From positions 1 through 64,000 of the forward strand of contig NW_026971779.1 in the NCBI RefSeq assembly GCF_026151205.1: a stretch of DNA of 64,000 nucleotides, read 5' to 3'. Each line of letters begins with the position of its first letter. The stretch's first letter is position 1. The notes under the pieces were generated by a model. That model worked only from the letters and a program-made list of their open reading frames with translations, made no database searches and had not been told where the DNA came from. Both the position numbers and the translations under genes were made by a program. Below, one piece after another: positions 1 through 10,431 of the stretch. This stretch comes from Bolinopsis microptera. Lineage: Eukaryota > Ctenophora > Tentaculata > Lobata > Bolinopsidae.

Positions 1-237
1 GCGACATTAATGGTTACATTTTAAGTACGACTGTAAGTTTAGACTTTCTGGTAAAATTATTACATGACCAGTGGTCACGGGTAAAACCAAAAGTGTGTAC
101 AATAGACAGTGTGTGTAATCTAAATATAGCTATTTGCACGTGTTCACTGTTCATCATGTTTTTAGATTTTACCTAGATACTATTGAATTGGACGATATAA
201 AAAATAAAATAAAATTCTGAAAACTCATCGCACTTAA

Positions 238-1518
238 AGGATGAGGGGACCTTAGAATTTACTTCCAAATATTCGCGTTTAAGTCCTGTGAAAGTGTGTA
301 GAATCAAAAAATACGCCGGACTGTGAAATCGATAATTCGTGCAATATCACGCCGCGCTCCTATTGGCTGATAGCAACTTTGGGCTGTGACGTCACTTATG
401 TGTTAAGACCAACGTGCGCACGCACCCTTTGCTCGTGTCAACACTTTGTTCTGTTCTGTTTTAATTACGTCGTGTTACCTTTGGCGTTTGCGAGAGCGGT
501 ATCTTTGGTTGCACTGAATTAGTCTAAGTTACGAATAATTCTCTTTAATAATAATAGTTAAATGTAACTCAGAAAGGCTTTCTTGTAGTTGTAGTAGGTA
601 TTTCTATTTATAAATAGCAAAGATAAGCAGCATCCGCTAACTAAACCACAAACTGCTATTTTGTTTTGACTTGTTTGAAACCCGATATGGACACAATTAA
701 AAAGAATGTATGATGTAGTAGAAGACATTTTACTAGCTGGCCCTTGGCGCCTCTAGTCCTATCTGAGTACGCACCTGCGGTTTGACACTGCGCGTGTACC
801 GGCCTTTAGTTGTACACTCATTTATAATTTACCGTTTTAGTTTGGTGTGACTTGAGTGTAAAGCGTAACGAATGTGGATGTGTTCGTCTGCTATGCTTGG
901 TATAATATTGCTTGGTGTAATAGTTGCAAATCTTGCTTACGTTATATAAGTAGTGTCACATAGTGAGTTAGAACTTAAAAGCTTGGTGCTTGGTGCTTGT
1001 CCAACTGGAATGAAGACATGCATTTCATACCTACCCGATCCATTTTTATTAGGACCGTGTTGTGTTGATATGACATGTTGATATATCAACTGTGGTACGA
1101 AACAGGGAGTTGCTAGGTGTTACGTTGGGAGCTATAAATATACATAATTTTTTCTGTGTGACTTCAATCTTATTCCAGGTGTATCTCGGCTCATGGTTAT
1201 CGTAGGGTGATAATTCTTTTTTCAACCGGTCATAAAAAGTCTCCTCTCCATTGGTTATAGGCTCGTTAGTATCGTAAATTGTTAATTTATTCTTAATTAG
1301 TAATTTAGTCGGCCCGCAGGCTCATTTTACCTGTATTTCTATATGCGCGGATCAGAGCAACTCACATAATTGACGTCACAGGTTCAAATTGTTTTGGCTG
1401 GATATCTCGGCGCGCGAATGAAATACAACTTTGCGGATTTCACTAAAGTGGTTTATACGATTAATGTAATAAAAGGATTTACACGAGAAAAAAACTTTTT
1501 CTAAGGTCCCCTCATCCT
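238..1518. mobile_element. Non-autonomous DNA transposon, TTAA-flanked (piggyBac-like signature)
   Basis: Both ends carry the same perfect 20-bp terminal inverted repeat, beginning AGGATGAGGGGACC (238–257 and, reversed, 1499–1518). Each end is directly flanked by TTAA (234–237 and 1519–1522), the target duplication typical of piggyBac-type elements. The 1281-bp interior has no open frame of note, so it would need a transposase supplied in trans. A palindromic TGACGTCA lies at nearly mirrored positions near each end (387–394 and 1371–1378) in similar flanking sequence, suggesting diverged subterminal inverted repeats. The TIR and TTAA are seen directly; the superfamily is inferred, since piggyBac TIRs more often begin CCC and the TIR itself was not recognised. 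Confidence 0.8.
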
Positions 1519-1582
1519 TTAAGTTGAGCTTAGGTTTAACTAATTAACTAATTAATTTAACTAATTAAATAAGTAAACTCAC

Positions 1583-1681
1583 TCGTTTTCTGAGATGTGC
1601 AGAGTCTGCAACTGAGTCACCTTGCTTGTTAACGCTTGTAATCTCTCAATAACATGCGTTCCCAACTCAACTAGGTCGAAC
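1583..1681 (-). CDS. Possible isolated coding exon (coiled-coil-like), gene unknown
   Basis: On the minus strand a 99-nt open block is preceded by a good acceptor (…ttattcacag) and followed by a strong donor (GTGAGT). Read in the open phase it gives about 32 residues with regularly spaced leucine and valine, including ERLQALTSKVTQLQTLHI, which looks like a coiled-coil heptad stretch. No start or stop lies in it, and no partner exon was found between the neighbouring transposon (238–1518) and the LINE relic (from 2363). It could be an internal exon of a gene running off the left edge or a chance open block between good splice sites. The protein was not recognised. Confidence 0.4.
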
Positions 1682-1683
1682 CT

Positions 1684-2362
1684 GTGAATAAATAGTTAGA
1701 GAATTAAAGGAATTAAAAATAGAGACTGCTCAATGAGAGCGGGTTGTTTGAATTACCTAGTCCCTACTTGATTTAACTGGTATTATGAACATTTAATAAC
1801 TCTAATTAGCAAACTGCATCAACTCAATTTGACAATTTACAGCTAATTCACAATTCAACAACCTTCAAGGACATTATTTAAAGTTAATTTCTGATGGTAA
1901 AAACGATCATACGGCTTCTTAAAAGTCTATAAAAAATGTCAATTCTTCAATGAGGTAATTTTAAAGTAACAACATGGCAATACGTACATCGAAGTTCGAA
2001 CGATGACTAAATTGAGATATTGGAGATAAAGTTGGAGATAAAGATGTTATTGTCCTAGCAGCAATAATGGCTAATGATATTAAAATATCACCTCGGATAT
2101 AACATCATTAATCTTCTTTATCGCGAAGCAATCCCATAAATATAATAAATCGATCTTTCTTTAGCCTTATACCTTTCTTTGTACGCTCTGTAGTCTGTAT
2201 ATTAAATCAAAGTTCTAAACAAGGGATAGTCTAAAAAAACAACGCCCAAGTCTAATCTTTCCCTAAAACAAAAAACTAAATAACAAAAACTTCATTGTAA
2301 TTTCTGCCAATATCTCTTGTCATAAGCTAAATTACGGAGATAATGTAGATCGAAAATATTAT
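1684..2362. other. AT-rich sequence without recognised features
   Basis: No coding block, RNA gene or clear repeat was seen here. It separates the exon-like block from the LINE remnant. Confidence 0.5.
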
Positions 2363-4440
2363 TCATATAAAGATTTTTTTACATAAATCATGCACAATCA
2401 GCGAGAATAGATTGCTTTGGGGTCTTCCTCTTCTCCCTGGTAAGTCTAGTGTATTGATGGCAAAAATGAGGGAAGAAAACGCTGGTCCGTCAACAGGACC
2501 CCGCAAAACATGTCCTAACATTCTCCACCGACTACGGGCCACTTTTTCTGACAATGGTTCAGCAATCAGCATTGCAGCGTTTATACAAGTTTTTGTTGGA
2601 GATGACTCCTGGGTACTTTATATTCAAAATAGTGCGAAGATGTCTGCGGTGAACAACATCTAGTTTTTCAAGGAATATTTTGGGGACGGCCCAACAGGAT
2701 GAGTTGTACATAAGATTATAAGAACCGATACGACTAAAGCATTGTACAGTATTAGACGTTTGTTTAGAGGCAGTTTATCACTCCAGGCCTTCTTGTAATT
2801 GTTGAAAAGTTGAAAGCAGCATATCCTAGGTTTATGCGACGCTGAACAGGCTTGTCCGCCGCCGCCGAACGCCGCCGCCGCCGGGTGATTTTGCCACGCC
2901 GAACGCCGCCGATACACCCCGGCGTACATCGGCGTACGGCGTGCATTTTCTGACTTCAAAATGTTACTGATAGCGATTAGCGGCTAGGGGCAACACACAC
3001 ATGATACACACCTTTAGCTAACTTAACAATATTGATTATCAGAAGAACTGAGCAGATACCTACTCATAAGTTTGACTGAAGAAGAAATTTTACAATTCGA
3101 ACTTTTAAGATTTTGGGCCGATAGGCAAAAAAATTTCCCAATACTCTCAAACATAGTAAAAATAGTGCATTGTATACACTATACCTGCCAGTAGTGCGGA
3201 AATTGAAAGAACCTGGTAGGCTGCAGGTTTAATTCTTTCTAGTCAGCGATCTAGGATGAATGTTAAGAATTTCAAATATACACTGTTTTGTTCTAAAAAC
3301 TATGATTTTGTTTCCAACAAAAAAGATTGAGAGATCCATTGATTTCAGCAATAATTTATTGTTTATGTATTTTACCTTAAATAAAATAATTGTATCAATT
3401 TGTCTCAACTTTTATTTGATAGCAGATAATACCATAACAATATACCAACATCATTTGTTGAAGTTAAGTCTAAACTACCCAAATTAATTATTAAGTACAT
3501 GATCATATTCATATTTCATAGACCTCAATTTAGTTGGCCTTGATTTCACGGCTCACGCCGGCGTACGCCGCCGCCGCCGGTGTAATTTTAGTGAAACGCC
3601 GCCGCCGATCCATTTAGCCACGGCGGACAAGCCTGACGCTGAATATCAGCTTTGCTACACAAGACGGACCCTAGACTCTAGAGTGATACTTTTCCTCCAT
3701 GCTTCATTCCCCGACAATAATTTTCCATCACTATCGACTTCACCCGTACTAGCTAAATAAACATGAGTGAAGTCCGTTTTGTCTTCATTGACAAAGAGGT
3801 TCCATTTCTCGAGTATAGCTGTTGCCTGGGGCAAAATAGCTCTCAAGTTGTCTTCCTCTTCATCATTGAAGTCGACATCATCAGCATATTCAGTGTCAAG
3901 TGGAAGGCCAGCAATAGTAATCGCCAATCGGGGGAATCGGCCTATCTAAACCGATTGTTATAGTCCATCTAAGTTCATTCAAAGCACCAGCTAAGACAAG
4001 GGTGAACAGACAGCCGGATAAACAGTCACCTTGGAAAGCTCCAAGGAGACTTAAAAACTCAGCTGAAAGAACTCCATTTACTTTCACCCGTAGCTTTAGA
4101 CAACAACAACCGGACAATCCTCAGCTCATCCTCAGTACAGCCACACAGTTTCAGGAGTTCAAGAATCGTCGTGCGTTTGATCGTGTCAAACGCACTAGAC
4201 ATATCAATGCCCATGCGATGATACTCCCATTTCTTCCTTTGGACAACCGACAGTAGAACTCGCTGACACCAAACAATATCAGCACAAGAACGAGCGCGTT
4301 TATATGCACACTGCCACGGACCAGTGAAGGCGTTCACTTTTTCTTCTATCCTTGTACGCTCTGTAATACAAATTAAAATGTGTTCTAGAACGAATGAAAC
4401 ATCCGTGTAAAGGTGTAACATGGTTATTTATCGAGGGAGC
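2363..4440 (-). pseudogene. Decayed non-LTR retrotransposon (LINE) reverse transcriptase
   Basis: Translated pieces on the minus strand, read from high to low coordinate, follow the order of a LINE reverse transcriptase. At 4059–4421 there is a GRS-like block (RSCAD) and motif A (GIDMSSAFDTIKR). At 3896–4117 lies motif B (FQGDCLSGCLF). At 3655–3927 lies catalytic motif C (YADDVDF) and the following WNLFVNEDKT thumb-type segment. Beyond an inserted MITE (2847–3635) come pieces of the post-RT region (2660–2840) and the C-terminal SRWRMLGHVLR plus GRRGRP signature (2363–2572). The frame changes repeatedly and stops interrupt it, so the copy is dead. No endonuclease domain was seen; the 5' limit near 4440 is approximate. 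Reverse transcriptases of this type are widespread in cnidarians and other aquatic invertebrates (family knowledge). Confidence 0.85.
2847..3635. mobile_element. hAT-type MITE with GCC-rich subterminal repeats
   Basis: The element starts CAGGCTTGTCCGCCG and ends with its exact inverse, CGGCGGACAAGCCTG. It is flanked by a perfect 8-bp direct duplication, acgctgaa (2839–2846 and 3636–3643). CAGG-type termini with 8-bp duplications are the hallmark of hAT transposons. Both subterminal regions are packed with CCG and GGCGTAC-like runs in opposite orientation, and the AT-rich centre has no transposase. It sits inside the LINE relic, whose reading continues on both sides, so it inserted after the LINE. 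Confidence 0.92.
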
Positions 4441-4781
4441 ACCACTAAACCACCTAATCTGTGTAACATTACTATTGACTAATCTGTCGATTACCATTAA
4501 ACAATTATGTATTTAAAATATACGTATCAACAGGAAATTTAAGCTTTACACACATTTTAAGGATTGGTATACACTATGTACAGTGCAGTATACATGTAGT
4601 TTAATGGAAACTTACTGTAAACAGTTATCTTGAGGTGTTGTGTGTAACCACATCAGTATTGTACAAGCAAGCGCTACTTAGGTGCTTAGTGAATACTTGA
4701 ATAGAAGAGTGTGACAATAAGTATTAACAATAACTACTGATATAAATTAACTGCAGTAACATGGTGCAACTATAAAACTTA

Positions 4782-4808
4782 CCCCCCCCCCCCCCCCCCC
4801 CCCCCCCC
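4782..4808 (+). repeat. Homopolymer run of 27 cytosines
   Basis: An uninterrupted C27 tract lies in otherwise AT-rich intergenic DNA about 860 bp upstream of the protease start codon. The exact length is uncertain because long homopolymers are poorly resolved by sequencing. Confidence 0.9.
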
Positions 4809-5631
4809 ATTTCATTTCATGACCACTACAATGTCAGAACAGTGTCCACACAATGTAAGAACAGTGTGTACACACATTGTTAGAACTCACAATGAGATAC
4901 ACACCCTAAAATGACATACCAGACCCCATTGTGTGAATAGAAACACGTACAACAGTCAACACGTGTGAAACACAGCAACATACCATGGGTATTGGGTAGT
5001 GTACCATGTAGTGGTGGGAGGTTAAATGTAGAGATGTTTACAAAACCCCCACCTCATGAGGATTATTACACTTACGATCTGTTAAACATATTTAACATTA
5101 CAATTACATAATATAACATAAATTCTGTTCTGGGTAAGTTTTATATTAATAATGAACCATTATTAATGGTTTATATTTACAGCTGTGGACTGCAAATGAG
5201 AACATGGTAGTAATTAGAAGTCAGTGTTTTGGTAATTCATTAAGTCGGCAATATCAACTAAAAGAAGCAGTCCAAGACATTAATTTTCGGGAGGGTGATA
5301 CTGAATGTTCAAGATTGCTTGACACCTTCAATTGAATTTTGAAAGTTTGAGATCAATAAACTGAATCTAAGAATTCGTTAAACTGTAAAATTAATTTCAA
5401 GGGAATTTACTCCGCGATGTTAAAACTTCTTATAATGGCGTAATTTATTAATTTGATATAAAGATTCATCGCAGGATTGCTCTATAATTGGGAAAATAAG
5501 GAGACTGATTAATAAGTAGGAGTATTGAGTTACTGTCGGGAAGGCAGTGTTTTTGGGACAATGATATCATGGCCGGATCGCTCGTGATGCAGATTACCCA
5601 TCTACAAATAGCATTATCATCTCCTCTTTCT

Positions 5632-5638
5632 TATAAAA
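5632..5638 (+). promoter_or_regulatory. Candidate TATA box of the protease gene
   Basis: TATAAAA lies 31 bp before the ATG at 5669. If used, transcription would start only a few bases before the start codon, giving a very short leader. It may be chance in AT-rich DNA. Confidence 0.25.
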
Positions 5639-5668
5639 TCCTAAAGTCACACACTTTGTTTTGTCGTT

Positions 5669-7477
5669 ATGTTCACCTTGCCTCTTTTTCTGTTAGTATG
5701 TTGCAGTAGAGTTGTGACTTTTCAGAACACCCGCATCCCGCCAGAAACTAAAGATCAGATCCTCGCAACAGCAGATGTGAACACAGCTTTTGAGTTATAT
5801 CAGCAGAGTTATACGCCGAGTTATAATACGCCATCTGTACTCTTCTTGACTGGGTCGACTCGTAGAAGAAACAGAGCTCAGAAAAGACAAGAGAGGAGGA
5901 AGAAAGCTAACTTTGTGATATCTCTGGGGGAGATAAGAGAACATAATGTGAAGTATGAGAGAGGAGAGTCCTGGTATCGTATGTCAGTTAACCAGTTCTC
6001 TGTGATAAGCTCCACCGAGAGGAGGAGATATCTCGGGTATCTGGGAGATGTGGACCAGAACAGGACCAACTCAACCAATATAACGCTATTAGGAGGAGGT
6101 AAGGAGAGCTACCCTGATACACTGAGCTGGAGAAAGAGAGGCTACGTAACAAATTCAGTAGACCAGGGTGAATTCTGTCTCTCATGTTGGACATTCCCAG
6201 CTGTAGCCCTGCTAGAGTTCGCTCTGAGAGAAGTATCAGGATCTTTACTCCCTCTATCTGCGCAACAACTGCTAGATTGTACCTACGAGGAGGTGGTGGA
6301 CGTAGTGGGACCTCGCCATGATGGGTGTAAGGGAGGGAGGTACCAGGACGCCTGGAGATACCTTATCTCCAGACAACACCTCACTTCACACACAGAGTAC
6401 CTCTACAGAGCCGCAGATAGGAAGTGCAGGTACCACAGGTACTCTAATAAACTTGAGAACTATGTTAAGTTAACCGGGTACAAGGCTGTACCCTCTGATG
6501 CTGACGGTGGTATGGAGGCGGTGCAGGTGATGCCACTTGCTACAGCGATAGCGGCTGAAGATGAATTGTGGCTGTATGATAAAGGGATATATGATGGCTG
6601 TACACAGAGACACAGGGTTCCAGATCACGCAGTGCTTATCACGGGATACGGGATTAAGTACTGGGAGATAAGGAATAGTTGGGGACCAGATTGGGGGATG
6701 GATGGGTTCCTCAAATTCTTCAGGGGACAGGGTGCCAGAATGTGTTTCCTCCTGGACTATGCGTTTTATATCACTTATCAGAACATGAAATCACCAGAAA
6801 ACACTGTTTCTCCAACTGTTCCTTCCACAACAACGTCCGCCAATTACAAAGCTTCAAACTGTACAGAAGGAGGAATGTACGAGACAAAAACTGAGGAAGA
6901 AGAGAAGGGAAAGAAAGAGGAGAAGAAAGAAGAGGAGGAGGAGGAAGAGGAAGAAATGGAGGTAGAAGAGGAAAAAGAAGAACAAGAGGAAAAAGAAAAA
7001 GAGGAGGACGAAAACGGAATGTCAGACGAAACTAGGATTAAAAAAGAGGAGGACGAAAACGGAATGTCAGACGAAACTAGGATTAAAAAAGAGGAGGACG
7101 AAAACGGAATGTCAGACGAAACTAGGATTGAAGAAGAGGAAATGTCAGGAGAAGATGAACCACCAGGGTCAACAGTGGACTATAAAACTTTAGACTCCGA
7201 GTTAACCGCGGCTGACAATGAGGACTGTAATGATGATCCAGAATATAAGTTTCTGTGCCAGCAGTGGTCCAAGTTGCCTGGTGATCCCTGTAATGCTGGA
7301 TCCTGGCTTATCTTCACCCAGTATCATTGTATGAAGTCATGTGACAAATGTAGTGAATGTCAGGATAAACACCCGAGCTCTTGTAAATCGTGGGCAGATG
7401 AGGGTTACTGCCATGATTCAAGTGAACATCAGGTGTGGATGAAAAGCAACTGTGTAGAATCTTGTGGTTACTGTTAG
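5669..7477 (+). CDS. Secreted papain-family (C1A) cysteine protease with two C-terminal ShKT domains
   Basis: A single open exon of 602 residues. Residues 1–18 form a hydrophobic signal peptide. Residues 75–113 resemble an inhibitor I29 prosegment, with a partial ERFNIN pattern at F82, I89 and N93. The peptidase domain covers about 150–373: Gln166 of the oxyanion hole, nucleophile Cys173 in CLSCW, the CKGG disulfide motif at 220–223, His320 in DHAVLITGYG and Asn336 in RNSWG are all present, so it should be active. The spacing from Gln166 to Cys173 is one residue longer than in papain, and the usual CGSCWAFS reads CLSCWTFP. A Thr/Ser stretch (381–397) and a very acidic Glu/Lys linker (407–497) with three 15-residue repeats follow. 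Two six-cysteine ShKT domains end the protein (Cys520–561 and 564–602). ShKT modules are known in cnidarian and nematode secreted proteins and toxins; here they probably act in substrate or ion-channel binding, which is inference. The next gene, a TRIM, converges from the other strand. Confidence 0.93.
   Translation: MFTLPLFLLVCCSRVVTFQNTRIPPETKDQILATADVNTAFELYQQSYTPSYNTPSVLFLTGSTRRRNRAQKRQERRKKANFVISLGEIREHNVKYERGESWYRMSVNQFSVISSTERRRYLGYLGDVDQNRTNSTNITLLGGGKESYPDTLSWRKRGYVTNSVDQGEFCLSCWTFPAVALLEFALREVSGSLLPLSAQQLLDCTYEEVVDVVGPRHDGCKGGRYQDAWRYLISRQHLTSHTEYLYRAADRKCRYHRYSNKLENYVKLTGYKAVPSDADGGMEAVQVMPLATAIAAEDELWLYDKGIYDGCTQRHRVPDHAVLITGYGIKYWEIRNSWGPDWGMDGFLKFFRGQGARMCFLLDYAFYITYQNMKSPENTVSPTVPSTTTSANYKASNCTEGGMYETKTEEEEKGKKEEKKEEEEEEEEEMEVEEEKEEQEEKEKEEDENGMSDETRIKKEEDENGMSDETRIKKEEDENGMSDETRIEEEEMSGEDEPPGSTVDYKTLDSELTAADNEDCNDDPEYKFLCQQWSKLPGDPCNAGSWLIFTQYHCMKSCDKCSECQDKHPSSCKSWADEGYCHDSSEHQVWMKSNCVESCGYC
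7001..7135 (+). repeat. Three exact 45-bp tandem repeats in the protease linker
   Basis: Units at 7001–7045, 7046–7090 and 7091–7135 encode three 15-residue copies containing ENGMSDETRIKK; only the last few codons of the third differ downstream. Near-identity points to recent expansion and likely length polymorphism. Confidence 0.95.
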
Positions 7478-8211
7478 CTCAGACTGTCGGACATTTCCAT
7501 GGATTTGGATGATAACAGTAACGATCAAGTTATTACTTTGGGTGTGCCCCTAGTCACTAGTCAGATATGAGTTTGTTAATAAGACAGTGCGTCATACTAA
7601 TTAATTAATAATTATTAGAGATTTAAATGCTAATATGACAGTTAAAAATCACTTTTTTTAGGACACCTTTCACAATTTGATTACGAGCGGTAACATTTAG
7701 TGCAAAAAGGGAACGTTAATTATAATCATGGGCGTAATTTACCGAGACAATAGATTTAATTACTTAATTGCTAGACAATTCTCACAATTACATAATTGGT
7801 CAGGAATCGTTATATTCCAGTCATTACGAATTAGATTTATTCATTGTTTCACTTTCTCTAGAAACATTTCAATCGCCCCAAAAAGCAACGTACTTGGTTA
7901 TAAATGTAATTCTTAAACAATTAACTATTATTAAGAACTGATATAATAGTGTAATCGTTCTATGTGATAGGACAATAATTAAGGGCGTCGCGTAAATTTA
8001 CAAACCTTACACGAAGGAGTTCAAGTACAGATTTAGAATGTTTGTGTCTAGTTCCCAAGAAATGAAGGCTAATTTGCCATCTCATTGTAACCCTCCTGAG
8101 TACATTGGAATGTACACACAGGAGTCCCTGTACTGTACACAGCTGTCCACCATTACGAGTGTGTTGAAGGTTTATTTCACACTGATGTACTGTAGTACAG
8201 ATGAGAAGTCT
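7478..8211. other. Intergenic region between convergent genes
   Basis: This holds the 3' flank of the protease (+) and the 3' flank of the TRIM gene (−). No exon was recognised; short open frames at 7728 and 8038 show no domain or splice support. Confidence 0.5.
8171..8176 (-). promoter_or_regulatory. Candidate poly(A) signal of the TRIM gene
   Basis: AATAAA on the minus strand, about 130 bp downstream of the TRIM stop codon. Plausible by position only. Confidence 0.3.
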
Positions 8212-8304
8212 ACCCCGAGTTTAACTCCTCCACTTAATATTTACTCCGAGTCTAACTCCTCCACTTAATATTTACCCCGAGTCTAACTCCTCCACTTAAT
8301 ATTT
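8212..8304. repeat. Three 31-bp tandem repeats at the TRIM stop codon
   Basis: Units at 8212–8242, 8243–8273 and 8274–8304 share the core gagtytaactcctcc and differ at one or two bases each. The last unit overlaps two bases of the TRIM stop codon (8303–8305), so the array forms the start of the TRIM 3' untranslated region. Confidence 0.92.
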
Positions 8305-10193
8305 ACCTATCAGAGACTGAAGTAAAGAGGTCGGCAGCTCTGAGAGTAGTTTGAAGAACAGGTAACAGTAACTTTAGTCTGTCCTGTTTCTCCTGAAGTC
8401 CACAGAGACAGGAGCCAGCGTACTCCTTACAATCCTCTATCAGTCGCTCCTTACATAACTCCACTGCTTTTGTTATGCTGCTGTACGTCTCATCTATCTC
8501 TTCTAGTCTCTGGAGTGAGTTATAATTAGAACAGTTGAGATACAGTACATTAACTTGGTATGAAGAAATAAATACAGCAGCCTTATAGATAGGGTAGTTT
8601 TGAAGTTACATAACACGTACTTCACGCACTACATTTGTGTGTATCATTATCTTAACAACATTCCCTGTAGATAATTACAACGGCTCAAATTCAACATGAG
8701 ATTTGTGCCAATATAATCACCCCATATTCGTACTTCAATTTCTTTTTTCAATCTTAGTGATGTAATCAAACTGTGATCAAATATCGGCAACATGTCACAC
8801 GTGAAGAAAGCCAGCCAAAAATTCGACATTCAATCCACTAATGAACAAAACAAAAAACTCTGCTTACTTTTTGAGAAGAGTCTTTGGTTTCAGTTATCAT
8901 GAGATCAATCTTGTCCACAAGTTCTGACAAGGAACTCTGTGTAGTACAAGTGTACTCGATACTCTTACACATAGCGTTCTGTACCGTACTGTACGCTGTC
9001 TCAATATCCAAACAGTGCGTTCGCTTGGACAGCCCAATCTCTCTGAAGCAGCTTATACACACTAGACTCTGGGGGAGTGTTTAATTTCAAGAGTAATTCT
9101 TGGCACATACTATATATAGTACAATCAGCTTACCCCTGCCTAGTATCTTATGTCAGCTAACATAATATCAAGACATCCAATTCAATCTTAATAAAGTCGA
9201 AATATTGCAATAAGCTAAGATCCGCCTAAGTAGGGGATGTAAGGATTTGATTGGATTATGTTATATAGTGTAAGAAATATGTATATTTAACTATTACTAT
9301 TTAACTATTATGTATAAAGGTATAAGAAGAAAAGTGAACCTTATCTTCAGCATTGAACATAATGAAAGGTTCATTATGCAATGAGCACATTCGTTGTTTG
9401 TTCAATCGTTTTGATAAGATATCAACAATCTCGTGTTTCGCAAACATCTTGGCTGAGTGGGTGAAATCTCTACACTTTTGACAAAGGGGCTGACTGAAAA
9501 TGATATTAATTCATGAAAAGAACTAAGAGTCAAGAAACAAGCTTAAAACAATAATAATAATACAAGTTAGAATTAAAGAAGTAAAATTTAAATTTAAATA
9601 TCAACAGTCTAATAAGTATGTACATGGTAAAACAATATCAATAGAAACTAACTGAGCAATAATAAAGTAAGAATACCTGCAAGTGTTGCAAAACAACATG
9701 ACATCAATAGAATGAGATTGCTCACAATTTGCACAGGATATTCCCTCTAAGGTCTGTTTGTTAGACATTAAATACTCCACCAGCAAATCCTTTGGGATCT
9801 CTGGAAGTGGAGGTATGATCCCACTGCACACTGGACACCTGGAACAACATTATTTATTTAGCGTTAATTATCATATTTTTGAATTATTAAATACATATTT
9901 AACATACCAGTATTAATGGAAATTATTGAAGGTTGTCATATTTTATCAAGTAATAATTTGTACCATTCTCAGGGAACATGGCAGTGAAGTTGACTGAAGA
10001 AGGCTAGGGAGACCTTAACCAAGAGCATAATTTTTAAAACATAGCAGTACCTGGTTTTATCTAAGTCTAAGCAGTCAAAGCATACTGAATGAAGACATGG
10101 TAACAGTCTTGGTTCTTGAAAACTCTTTTTACATGAGGGACAAAGCATTGGAGACAAAGTCTTCATTTCTTCTAATGCTGCAGCAGCAGTCAT
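8303..10193 (-). CDS. TRIM/RBCC protein: RING, two B-boxes, coiled coil, no C-terminal domain
   Basis: Five exons on the minus strand join in frame: 10051–10193, 9677–9838, 9340–9493, 8868–9068 and 8303–8509, all with AG acceptors and GT donors, giving 288 residues. RING ligands are Cys18, Cys21, Cys33, His35, Cys38, Cys41, Cys49 and Cys52 (C3HC4); the RING is split by intron 1. B-box 1 uses Cys83, Cys86, Cys98, Cys101, Cys106, Cys109 and nearby His114/His122. A B-box 2 (CSLHNEP … CISCF … H) spans exons 3 and 4, and the rest is a helical, coiled-coil-like segment ending in SVSDR. Such proteins are usually E3 ubiquitin ligases that dimerise through the coiled coil. No NHL, filamin or B30.2 domain follows; the frame ends at TAA, although AG|GTAAAT there could also serve as a donor to an unseen exon. 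Exact substrate unknown. Confidence 0.88.
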
Positions 10194-10431
10194 TTCACGT
10201 AGTCAGATGAAACCTACTGCAGAACATTACTGTTTAATCGATATTTCGATTGATTTCATTGAATAACAATTTAATTTCAAGACTGAGCATGGTAAGTATA
10301 CTGAAACAAAATAGGAGAAAGTTATTACGGAGGTGAAAAGATTGGTAAAAGCTGAGCTTGTCACCAAGCAGCATTCTAAAGTGATTTTCTCAGCTAACCA
10401 GCGTAGCAATCAGTAGGGAAACGTACCTGTG
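10194..10431. other. Upstream flank of the TRIM gene
   Basis: The promoter of the minus-strand TRIM gene should lie here; no clear core promoter motif was seen. Confidence 0.35.

Larger units (their letters stand above)
4441..5668. other. Intergenic region upstream of the protease gene
   Basis: AT-rich, without a supported exon. It contains the poly-C tract described separately and short degenerate direct repeats around 4831–4885 (variants of caatgtnagaacagtgt). Confidence 0.5.

Noticed and set aside
2660-2959. 99-codon minus-strand frame joining MITE and LINE sequence
   Set aside because: It crosses the MITE end at 2847. The right part is only CCG-repeat translation; the left part belongs to the LINE relic.
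8038-8268. 76-codon plus-strand frame between the protease and TRIM genes
   Set aside because: Its last third is the non-coding 31-bp tandem repeat and the remainder shows no motif.
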